Below the pieces are notes generated by a model. That model had not been told where the DNA came from. It worked only from the letters and a program-made list of their open reading frames with translations, and did no database searches. Of a stretch of DNA of 40,315 nucleotides, positions 22,052 through 30,194 are shown piece by piece. The stretch's first letter is position 1. Each line of letters starts with the position of its first letter. A program made the position numbers and the translations under genes. This DNA is from an uncultured Flammeovirgaceae bacterium (lineage in GTDB: Bacteria; Bacteroidota; Bacteroidia; Cytophagales; Cyclobacteriaceae), in NCBI GenBank assembly GCA_937884755.1, contig CAKZYJ010000342.1, positions 1 to 40,315 of the forward strand, written 5' to 3'.

Positions 22052-25000
22052 TTACCCTTCAACAGATGAAGTTGTGGGCTGCTCAACGGCCTCTGTTAGC
22101 CGTTGTAGGATCAACTCCTTGTTGCGGCTCAAGAACCAGTGATCTCCTTCCACAATCTCCAATGAGAATTTATCATCCGTTTGCTGCTTCCAAGAACCAA
22201 CTTGCTCTATTGAGACTACTTCATCCTTATCGGCGGCAAACGCAGTGATTGGAAACCCTAGTTGCTCTTCTTCTTCGTACTGATAGCTCATAATCAGAGG
22301 CATATCATTTCGCATCACTGGCAGAATCTGCCGAAGAAAATCCACATCATCAATGTAGTTTAGAATGCCGATGATCTTTTCTTCCGAATACGAACGAATA
22401 GCTGTTTTTGCGATAGCTTCGCTCTTCTTCCAACTTTGTGTTAACTGAGGAGCGATAGTACCTGAAATAAACAACTGAAGAGCATTGATGCCATGATGCT
22501 TACGCAGGAACTTAATCAATTCAAACCCAATAATACCTCCGAAGCTATGTCCAATCACTACAAAGGGCTTGTCTAGATACGGCCGAATGGCATTGGCCAT
22601 ATCAGGAATTAGCTGCGCCATATCCTCATAAGGCATTTCTTCACTACGGTTCTCACGTCCTGGTAGTTGGAATGCCATCACATCGGTATTTTTCGGCGGA
22701 TTATACAGGAAGTGACTAAACATAGAAGCACCAGCTCCTACCGGATGAATACAGAATATCCGTTTCTCAATCTCCTGATTATTGTTTTTGTTTCGGATGA
22801 GCCACTCGTTAGCTACTTCCACCTCATCCCCAGAAGCAATACCTGAGGTATCTTTCACTACATCCGTTTCAGTAGCATTGGCTGGATCTTGCGAAGTTCC
22901 TACCAACATAGCAGCTAATTCACCAATACTAGGTCCTTTAGCAATTTTCATTAATGGGAAGTTAATGTTGAGCTTTTGCTGAATCCAGTTACGCAACTGG
23001 TTTAGCATTAGCGAATCTAGTCCAAGCTGAGCAATGGAGATATCCGGGTTAATCTTTTCAGAAGAAGTACCCAGAATTTTAGCCAAAGCCTCTGTCAACT
23101 TGCCTTTCAGAATACGTTGCTTTTGCTCTGGAGTAGCCTGAGCCATTTCTTCTTCAAACGAAGATGCCTCCTTACCATTTTGTGAATTATCTTGACTTAA
23201 GAATTTCGCAAAGCGAACATCATTCTCCAAATGCGTGAAGAAGTTACGGAAGCGGACCCAATCCAGATTAGCTACCATTCGCTGAGCTGGCTGCTGAAGC
23301 AATATGCTTTCTATTTTACTGGTCACCTGTTTTACTGATAACGGCAACCAACCCTGATTAGCCAATACATTAATTACATTACCTCCGTCTCGTGACATAC
23401 CAGCATACTGACCCAATACTCCCAAATTCACCGAAGATCCAGGTAATCCTAATGACCGCCGGTAGTAAGCTAATTTATCTAAGAAGTTATTAGCTGACGA
23501 ATAAGCTGACTGTCCGGGTAAGCCAAACATAGAAGATATAGAGGACAGTGATAAGAAGAAATCTAGCTTATCATGCTGAGTTGCCAAATGTAGGTTCCAC
23601 CCACCTAACACTTTGGGACGGAATACTTTCATAAAGCGAGCTAAGTCAGTATTCTGCAACGTAGCATCATCCAATACTGCTGCACTATGAATTACGCCTT
23701 TGATCGGAGGCATAGTTGTTCGGACTTTATCTACCTCCTGAAGTACCTTTGCCTCATCGGTAATATCCAAGTTAGCCAAATAAACCTCTACACCTTTAGC
23801 CTTCATACGGTCTACCGCCTGATAGTCACTGTCCAACTTGCAACCACTTCGGCTCATCAATACTAAATGCCTGGCTCCTTTTTCGGTTAGCCATTCAGCT
23901 AGTGATAATCCAAATCCACTTGCTCCTCCGGTTACTATGTAGGTAGCATCAGACGGTAATTGTAGCGAAGTAGCAGCGAGCACTCTTACTGACTGCTGAT
24001 CCAGGCTAACGACAGTTTTACCAACATAACCATATTCTGATCCAGCCATCTTTTGGAATGCATGATCTAGGTCTTTGATCGGATAAACCTTAGTAGGTAA
24101 GCCATTAAGCTTTCTTTGCTCAAATAAGCTAACTATATTTTTCAATAGTTTACCACTTAACGCAGGCTTCTGAGTTGCCAAATAGTCAATGCTTAGGGTA
24201 TGATAGGATACATTGTTCTTTAATGCAGCACCTAACTTTTTCTCTTCGGCATTATGTAAATCGACATACTTTCCAAAAGGAGCTAAGCATTTGATTCCTT
24301 CCTTTATACTCAGGCCCGTGTATACATTGAGTATTATATCTACACCCTGTCCCTGAGTAATGGCCCGGACTTGCTCAGCAAACTCAGATAAAGTTCCATC
24401 TATTACGTGATTAACCCCCAACGAACGAAGATAAGTACTTTCGTAGGTGCGCTCTGTATTTTTATTGATAGTAGCTATAATATTAGCTCCTTCTAGCTGG
24501 GCTAACTGTATGGCAGCTAGTCCTACTGAGCTAGTAGCCCCTTGTACTAACACCCAGTTATTAGCTTCTATCTGGCCAATCTTATCAAGGGCGTAACTAG
24601 CTGTAAGGTAAGCTGAAGGAATACCTGCCGCCTCTTCAAAACTGAGGTCTTTAGGCTTAATTGCAACTTGCTCTTGCTTAACTACAACATATCCACCCAA
24701 ACTGTCAGGCGTCCAGGCAACTACCTTGTCTCCTGGCTTAAAGTCTAATACCTTATCACCAACCGCAACGACAATTCCACTACATTCTTGACCTAGCGTA
24801 CTATTTTCTTGCAAGTTACATGTAAGCCCAGTAGCTTTTACTTCTATTGACACTTCATGATCTTCAGGAATAGTAATATCAGTCTTCCGGAATATAACTC
24901 GTTTTTCATCTCCTTGTCCTTGAGAGATAGCACGATAAGCGTGCCCTGAAGCTGGTATCGTCCTGGATGTCAGCTCCTCAGCGGATTCTTCGGTTACTTC

Positions 25001-27850
25001 GCTCAAAACTCGAACGAAACACTCGCTATCCCTAAGCGCTATTTCAGAATACTGGACGGGTTCTGCATCAACAAGGTTCCCGTATAGCCAGTCTATTTCC
25101 TCTTGTACAATCTGCGCACTAATATCTATGATACGAGTAGCTATAAAAGGGTACTCGTTCATCATCACTCTAGAAGTTCCGTAGACTGAGGCCTGGCTCA
25201 GGTTAACTGATTCTCCATCAAGTACTGATTCTACCCCTTGAGTGATTACCTGAATCATAGGCTCCATTCCGTGAGCGACAATAGCCCGAAAAGTACTCAG
25301 TAAGGTACTTGATAGATCCTCCTGCTGAGCTTGGAAAGCTTCAGCAGTCATTTGTTCTTCAATATGGGCATCAAGCGCCCAAAGACACAAAATCCTGTCA
25401 ACTTCTATCGCCTGGTTTTGCAGTGTACGGAACACATGCTGGAGATCAGAATGCTCTTTAGGGTTTACGACGAATTGACGATTTGTCAGCTCTTCCAGAC
25501 GTTCTCCTTTGGTGATTACAATAGGGGATAAATTGTCTCTCTCAAAGCGCTTCACTATTTCATCGGCAACACCACTTTGATCTGCCAAAATCACGATTTT
25601 TTCGCCAATCTTTCTGTTTTCTTGACTAAGTGCAACCGGTTGCCACTCATCCTCCTGCTTTTCCCAAATGTATTGATACATCCCTTGGTACAGCTCATCT
25701 TCTTTTTCACCTCTTGAACCTTCTATATACTTACACTCTAGTCCTTGAATTTCAGCAACGAGAGTTCCATCTTCGTTAAAAATCCAGTAATCGCCCCTTA
25801 GGTATTCCTCGTGTACATCGTTTATCTGTATATAGCAGAATACGTCGTTTTCAGGGCTTTGGTGTATCTTGAACTTCTCAATATAAGTAGGTAAATATAT
25901 ACCACTTTTTTCTTCTTCATTGGTCCACTTGCCAGCAAACTCAATTGCGTGCAGGCAGGCATCAGATAAAGTTGGATGGAAATTAAACCTTTCCACTCCA
26001 TAAGCACACCGTTGGCTAAGCGAGAGTTGAGCCAATATGCTACTAGACTCCTTATCTACCCATAGTTTCTTGATTCGTCGGAAGGCTTCACCATACTGTA
26101 GTCCACTTTCTTTGAGCTCCAGATAGTAATCTGACACAGAAACTGGCATTTCAAACTTAGACTGGATATCAGCTAAATTCTTAGGGTGAGAAGTAAAATT
26201 ACCCACTTCGGAGGTCATAACACCGAAAGAATGCTTATTCCAAACCCTCTCATCTTCCGGTGACTGAGTGCATAGATAATATGTTCCTTCCTGAGCGGCA
26301 ATTTCCAACCTTGTAGCCGGTACGTCTCCCTCTTCAGGGAGGAAAAGTGCGTTTTCAAAATGGATGTTTTCTAAGTGGCTAAACTCTTCTGGAAAAGACG
26401 CCTTACCCGTAGCATACGCTACTTCTAAATGACCAGTACCAGGAAATACAACTATTCCATCTATCTTATGGTCTTCAATGTAGTTGTGTTTAGCAGGGTT
26501 AATATCTACATCCCAAATATAATTTTTGCTTTCAATAGCAGATTGTACACCCTTAGAAAGATGAGGATGTAGTGCATTACCAAACCGTTTTTTGGCATTT
26601 TCCTTACTTTCAAACCAGCAATACTCCCGTTGCCATGCATAACCAGGTAACTGAACATACTCGGCACTTGTACCAAAAATATTATTCCAGTTTACCGAAT
26701 ATCCCAGTGTATGCAGCTTACCTAGAGAAGTCAGCATAGTTGCTGCTTCATCTTCTTTACGGCGAAGTGAAGGTACGATCAGTGCGTTTTCCTTCTTATT
26801 TAGCTCAAATAGCGCCAGTACTCCTTGCGTAAGTACCGGATGAGGAGCTATTTCTATAAATGTTTCAAACCCATCATTTACCATTTGCTGGACTGCATCG
26901 GTAAAGTACACTGGCTCCCGAACATTACGATACCAGTACTCGCTGGTTAAATGCTCACCATCTTCGCGTACTCCCGATACAGTAGAGTAAAGCGGGAGTG
27001 TAGCTTTTTGCGGCTTTAGGTCCTTTAAAGATGAAATCAATTCATCTTTTAAAGGAAACATATGATGACTGTGAAAAGGAACATTGACTTTCAGGAAACG
27101 ATGGAAGATATCCTGCTTATCTAGCTGTTCTGCAATTATTTCTAAAGGCTTAGTGTCCCCAGATAGTGTTAACATCTCTGGGCCGTTGATTGCCGCAATA
27201 GATATCCGGTCTTCGTAACCTTTAATTACCTTTTCAGCATCGGCTGCGGTTAAGGCAACAGCTAACATTTTACCTTTATCGGTGGCTTTGTTCTGCCCTC
27301 GGCTGCGATGATAGATAACCTCAACCGCTTGTTCTAAAATAAGAGCACCAGAAGCATACGCTGCTGCAACCTCGCCAATTGAGTGTCCTACGCAACCATC
27401 AGGAGTTACTCCCCACGATTTCCAAAGTTCAGTCAGAGCAATCTGAATGGCCATAATTGATGGCTGAGCTATACGAGTGTCACTAATTCGGGATTCGTTC
27501 TCGCTTTTGCTCATTTCCTCCAGGAGTGACCAGTCAGCGATTCGGGAGAATATCTTTTCAATCTTTAAAATAGTATCCCGAAAGAGCGGAGATGAAGCAA
27601 TTAGTTGCTGCCCCATTGCGTACCACTGCGGTCCTTGACCGGAGAAGATAAAGCCAACTTTAGGTTTTTCCTTCCACTGCTGCTCGCTGTAACTCATACC
27701 TGCCCGGGACTCGTCCCGGAGAAAGGCCGTCAGATTTTCCGATAAGCTTTCTTTAGAATCAGTGGCAATAGCCAGGCGGTGGGCATGATGCGTGCGCCGA
27801 GTTGCCGCTGAAAACCTTATATCGTCTACTGACGCTTGGGTACTTCCCAA
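22052..27850 (-). CDS. Type I polyketide synthase, AT-DH-ER-KR-ACP-TE part
   Basis: A cytosolic multidomain synthase. Reading from TTG 27850 (1932 residues): AT about 60-400, Ser157 in GHSIGE and selectivity motif VPFHS; DH about 428-715, His461 in HKIDGIVVFP and Asp630 in HPTLSDACLHA; a structural linker about 745-955; ER about 970-1285, nucleotide motif VQGATSSVGLAAI; KR about 1300-1480, TGGASGFG, LDD 1393-1395, Tyr1450; ACP about 1585-1650, Ser1613 in LGLDSL; thioesterase about 1695-1920, Ser1769 in GHSFGG, His1904. Every active-site residue I looked for is present, so a fully reduced chain released by the TE is predicted. GHSIGE with Phe in VPFH suggests malonyl units. There is no methyltransferase. 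It is in the same frame as the KS gene upstream, separated only by a TAA and three codons, so this is most likely one gene of about 2420 residues interrupted once. Confidence 0.9.
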   Translation of the reverse strand: MGSTQASVDDIRFSAATRRTHHAHRLAIATDSKESLSENLTAFLRDESRAGMSYSEQQWKEKPKVGFIFSGQGPQWYAMGQQLIASSPLFRDTILKIEKIFSRIADWSLLEEMSKSENESRISDTRIAQPSIMAIQIALTELWKSWGVTPDGCVGHSIGEVAAAYASGALILEQAVEVIYHRSRGQNKATDKGKMLAVALTAADAEKVIKGYEDRISIAAINGPEMLTLSGDTKPLEIIAEQLDKQDIFHRFLKVNVPFHSHHMFPLKDELISSLKDLKPQKATLPLYSTVSGVREDGEHLTSEYWYRNVREPVYFTDAVQQMVNDGFETFIEIAPHPVLTQGVLALFELNKKENALIVPSLRRKEDEAATMLTSLGKLHTLGYSVNWNNIFGTSAEYVQLPGYAWQREYCWFESKENAKKRFGNALHPHLSKGVQSAIESKNYIWDVDINPAKHNYIEDHKIDGIVVFPGTGHLEVAYATGKASFPEEFSHLENIHFENALFLPEEGDVPATRLEIAAQEGTYYLCTQSPEDERVWNKHSFGVMTSEVGNFTSHPKNLADIQSKFEMPVSVSDYYLELKESGLQYGEAFRRIKKLWVDKESSSILAQLSLSQRCAYGVERFNFHPTLSDACLHAIEFAGKWTNEEEKSGIYLPTYIEKFKIHQSPENDVFCYIQINDVHEEYLRGDYWIFNEDGTLVAEIQGLECKYIEGSRGEKEDELYQGMYQYIWEKQEDEWQPVALSQENRKIGEKIVILADQSGVADEIVKRFERDNLSPIVITKGERLEELTNRQFVVNPKEHSDLQHVFRTLQNQAIEVDRILCLWALDAHIEEQMTAEAFQAQQEDLSSTLLSTFRAIVAHGMEPMIQVITQGVESVLDGESVNLSQASVYGTSRVMMNEYPFIATRIIDISAQIVQEEIDWLYGNLVDAEPVQYSEIALRDSECFVRVLSEVTEESAEELTSRTIPASGHAYRAISQGQGDEKRVIFRKTDITIPEDHEVSIEVKATGLTCNLQENSTLGQECSGIVVAVGDKVLDFKPGDKVVAWTPDSLGGYVVVKQEQVAIKPKDLSFEEAAGIPSAYLTASYALDKIGQIEANNWVLVQGATSSVGLAAIQLAQLEGANIIATINKNTERTYESTYLRSLGVNHVIDGTLSEFAEQVRAITQGQGVDIILNVYTGLSIKEGIKCLAPFGKYVDLHNAEEKKLGAALKNNVSYHTLSIDYLATQKPALSGKLLKNIVSLFEQRKLNGLPTKVYPIKDLDHAFQKMAGSEYGYVGKTVVSLDQQSVRVLAATSLQLPSDATYIVTGGASGFGLSLAEWLTEKGARHLVLMSRSGCKLDSDYQAVDRMKAKGVEVYLANLDITDEAKVLQEVDKVRTTMPPIKGVIHSAAVLDDATLQNTDLARFMKVFRPKVLGGWNLHLATQHDKLDFFLSLSSISSMFGLPGQSAYSSANNFLDKLAYYRRSLGLPGSSVNLGVLGQYAGMSRDGGNVINVLANQGWLPLSVKQVTSKIESILLQQPAQRMVANLDWVRFRNFFTHLENDVRFAKFLSQDNSQNGKEASSFEEEMAQATPEQKQRILKGKLTEALAKILGTSSEKINPDISIAQLGLDSLMLNQLRNWIQQKLNINFPLMKIAKGPSIGELAAMLVGTSQDPANATETDVVKDTSGIASGDEVEVANEWLIRNKNNNQEIEKRIFCIHPVGAGASMFSHFLYNPPKNTDVMAFQLPGRENRSEEMPYEDMAQLIPDMANAIRPYLDKPFVVIGHSFGGIIGFELIKFLRKHHGINALQLFISGTIAPQLTQSWKKSEAIAKTAIRSYSEEKIIGILNYIDDVDFLRQILPVMRNDMPLIMSYQYEEEEQLGFPITAFAADKDEVVSIEQVGSWKQQTDDKFSLEIVEGDHWFLSRNKELILQRLTEAVEQPTTSSVEG

Positions 27851-27859
27851 AGAGTCAAC

Positions 27860-27862
27860 TTA
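27860..27862 (-). other. In-frame TAA splitting the polyketide synthase
   Basis: The minus strand reads GCA AAA AAC TAA GTT GAC TCT TTG, that is AKN-stop-VDSL, with no change of frame from the KS part to the AT part. Homologues usually have an aromatic residue here (…AKSYLDFL…), so a Tyr codon (TAT or TAC) changed to TAA is the simplest explanation. No Shine-Dalgarno sequence precedes the TTG used as a formal start downstream. Confidence 0.85.
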
Positions 27863-29314
27863 GTTTTTTGCCGATGCCTTAAGCCCTTCTAGGCTTTTCG
27901 AGGACAGCGTAAATAACTGTGCCTGAGCTTGATCGTTAGTTAAGGGGGCTAATTGCTTTTGTTCGTACTCCTTTAATACAACATGAGCGTTAGTACCACC
28001 TGCGCCAAACGAGTTAACCCCACCTATTAACGGAGTATTTTTTTCTAAAGATTCTAATTTGGTTGGAACTCGCAGCTTATATTCATCAAACAGGATCTTT
28101 GGATTAGGATTCTCAAAATGAAGGTTCTGAGGAATTTGACGGTTTTTTAGTACTAATGTTAGTTTAATCAAACCAGCAACTCCAGCTGCTGCCTCGAGGT
28201 GTCCGATATTGCTCTTAACTGAACCCATCCAACACTTCTCTTCATCAGTTCGGTCTTTTCCAATTACTTCTCCGAAAGCTTTAGTCTCGATAGGGTCACC
28301 AACCGGTGTGCCTGTACCATGAGCTTCAATATAGTCTACTTGTGATGGATCAACACCCGCATCTTGATAGGCAGTCTTAAGCATCTCGATCTGAGAACTA
28401 GCACTAGGGACAGTAAAACCGTCTTCGGTATAACCGTCCTGGTTAACCGCTGACCCCATAATGGTAGCATAGATATGATCTCCATCCGCTTCGGCTTTAG
28501 ATAGTGGCTTGAGTAATACAACCCCACAACCTTCACTTCTTACGTAACCATTAGCTCGGCTATCAAATGATTTGCAATAACCATCAGGAGACAAAAAGTT
28601 ACCTTTAGACATCATGATGGATGACTCCGGACGTAGCATTAAATTTACTCCTCCGGCTAAGCCTAACTCACTCTCTCCTGACCATATACTCTGACAAGCT
28701 AAGTGTACTCCAACTAACGAGGAAGAGCAAGCAGTATCAATAGTTACACTAGGTCCCTTCAGATTAAAGAGATAAGAAACTCGGTTTGCCGCTGAAGTAC
28801 GAGAAGCACCCATAGCCACATGTGGGCTAGTTTGATCACGCTGTATGCTAGATGCCTGAATGTCCCAATAATCATTCATAAACATACCAGTATACACTGC
28901 AGTCTTAGTCCCCGAAAAGTCTTCTATCTTTATTCCAGCATCTTCTAATGCTTCAAGCGTTACCTCCAATAGGATTCTTTGCTGAGGATCTATCCGATTA
29001 GCTTCTGCCGGATAGTACCCAAAAAAGCTTGCGTCAAAATCAGCAACCTTCCTTAAAAAGCCTCCTTTTCTGGTTTTGATCTTACCGGCCTTTGCCGGAT
29101 CAGGATCATAAAATTCGTCTAACGACCACCGATCATCAGGTACATCAGTGATAGCATCTCCCCCTCGCTGTAAAAAATTCCAATACTCATCAGGATTAGT
29201 AATCTGGTTGATTGTTGCACCTCCAGGAAACCTGCAACCTATTCCTACAATAGCGATAGGTTCTTTACGAGAAGCATTAGAATAATCAGTCATCCTATTA
29301 TTGTGGTTAATCAT
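27860..29314 (-). CDS. Type I polyketide synthase, ketosynthase part
   Basis: A 484-residue ketosynthase domain that performs the decarboxylative condensation. The catalytic triad is complete: Cys196 in DTACSSSL, His332 in EAHGTGTPVGDP and His372 in KSNIGHLEAAAG. Other family marks are IAIVGIGCRFPGG (20-32), DPQQRILLEVTLEALEDAG and GVNSFGAGGTNAHVVL. The start may be ATG 29314 or ATG 29293; the latter has AATAGG just ahead. After the KS it has only the beginning of the KS-AT linker (LFTLSSKSLEGLKASAKN) and then TAA. A free-standing KS would not normally carry that linker. It heads the minus-strand block facing an 880-bp spacer. Confidence 0.93.
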   Translation of the reverse strand: MINHNNRMTDYSNASRKEPIAIVGIGCRFPGGATINQITNPDEYWNFLQRGGDAITDVPDDRWSLDEFYDPDPAKAGKIKTRKGGFLRKVADFDASFFGYYPAEANRIDPQQRILLEVTLEALEDAGIKIEDFSGTKTAVYTGMFMNDYWDIQASSIQRDQTSPHVAMGASRTSAANRVSYLFNLKGPSVTIDTACSSSLVGVHLACQSIWSGESELGLAGGVNLMLRPESSIMMSKGNFLSPDGYCKSFDSRANGYVRSEGCGVVLLKPLSKAEADGDHIYATIMGSAVNQDGYTEDGFTVPSASSQIEMLKTAYQDAGVDPSQVDYIEAHGTGTPVGDPIETKAFGEVIGKDRTDEEKCWMGSVKSNIGHLEAAAGVAGLIKLTLVLKNRQIPQNLHFENPNPKILFDEYKLRVPTKLESLEKNTPLIGGVNSFGAGGTNAHVVLKEYEQKQLAPLTNDQAQAQLFTLSSKSLEGLKASAKN

Positions 29315-30054
29315 CGATATTTTTTAATCACTAACTAGTCTTGCGCCCGATTTAGTAAGCTGGTAATTACAATTTAATCCGGCACACTAAAACGAACACA
29401 TAAACTTAGATGATTCCTAAATAGAAAGTGAGAGAAGAAATCAGGGTACCTTACCCAAGTAATAATCAAATCAGATAAGGTATTCTGAGGCGATAAATTA
29501 CAACACACTAAAAATTGGTTAAACTATAAGCATTAGATTGACAATATTAGTGAAGATGATATTTTATCGTTTTCAGACCATTTGATGCCTAGATGACAAT
29601 ATAAATAGAGAGGATTATATTAGCTGATATAAAAGATACTGCTGCCTTATCTAGGTATTTATTTTATATGGACCAGTAAAAAGCTTGTAATATATTCATC
29701 TATAAGAGAATAAAAATGATATAAAAAATTATAATTTTTATAAAAATGATACAAAAATTAGCAATATTTTTTATGATGAAAAAGCGGCCTCATCACCAAA
29801 ATCCTAGCTTTTATACAATAATTCTTTCCCTATTTTCCTTCTATCGAGCAGGAAGAATAAACGAGAGATCTTAAACAGCCTCCTACAAGAGTTGCTTAAG
29901 TGGAGAACCAATTTCCCGATAATGTACAATAGCAGAAGTACAAGTATCTAGCCAGTTGTTACTAGTGACAGATATAATTTTCAGATTTCCAATACATCTA
30001 ATGGGTACACAGTTATATATTTTCAGAATAAACTAACATCTCTATAAATTCATC
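29315..30054. other. Long AT-rich spacer between the PKS and the permease units
   Basis: About 740 bases with no convincing gene between divergently transcribed units, visibly richer in A/T than the flanking genes (especially 29680-29780). It should hold the PKS promoter, but I found no clear TAnnTTTG or sigma-54 element on the minus strand. A short dyad GGGTA-CCT-TACCC lies near 29445. A 33-codon frame (29773-29874, +) has a helical middle but no recognisable features. Confidence 0.5.
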
Positions 30055-30091
30055 TGTTCATCTACGCACAATTTCTGTACGATTCCGTACA
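30055..30091 (+). promoter_or_regulatory. Paired activator sites upstream of the permease operon
   Basis: The proximal site 30076-30091 is a perfect match to TGTACG-N4-CGTACA. The distal site 30055-30070 is TGTTCA-TCTA-CGCACA. Starts are 21 bp apart. They end 52 and 73 bp before the -24 element, the same geometry as at the other two exporter promoters. Confidence 0.65.
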
Positions 30092-30143
30092 TATGATAAC
30101 AACTTCAAATTTATAAATCCCTCTCTATCAATAAGATAATTCT

Positions 30144-30158
30144 GGGTATATTTCTTGA
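30144..30158 (+). promoter_or_regulatory. Probable weak sigma-54 promoter of the permease operon
   Basis: GGGTAT-ATTTC-TTGA keeps GG-N10-G and a TTG in the -12 half, but its -24 half departs from TGGCAC. It is accepted mainly because its distance from the paired dyad sites matches the other two promoters. It ends 36 bases before the first permease ATG. Confidence 0.45.
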
Positions 30159-30194
30159 AACATGAGTAACACTACTAAATAGTTAATAACTCTC

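Noticed and set aside
27860-27868. Slippery heptamer A-AAA-AAC directly before the PKS stop, suggesting programmed -1 frameshifting
   Set aside because: A -1 shift reads CTA AGT TGA and stops after two codons. The downstream AT part is in the original frame, so a shift would not rejoin the two halves.
29773-29874. 33-codon open frame on the plus strand in the long AT-rich spacer
   Set aside because: No promoter, ribosome-binding site or recognisable motif; a frame of this length is expected by chance.
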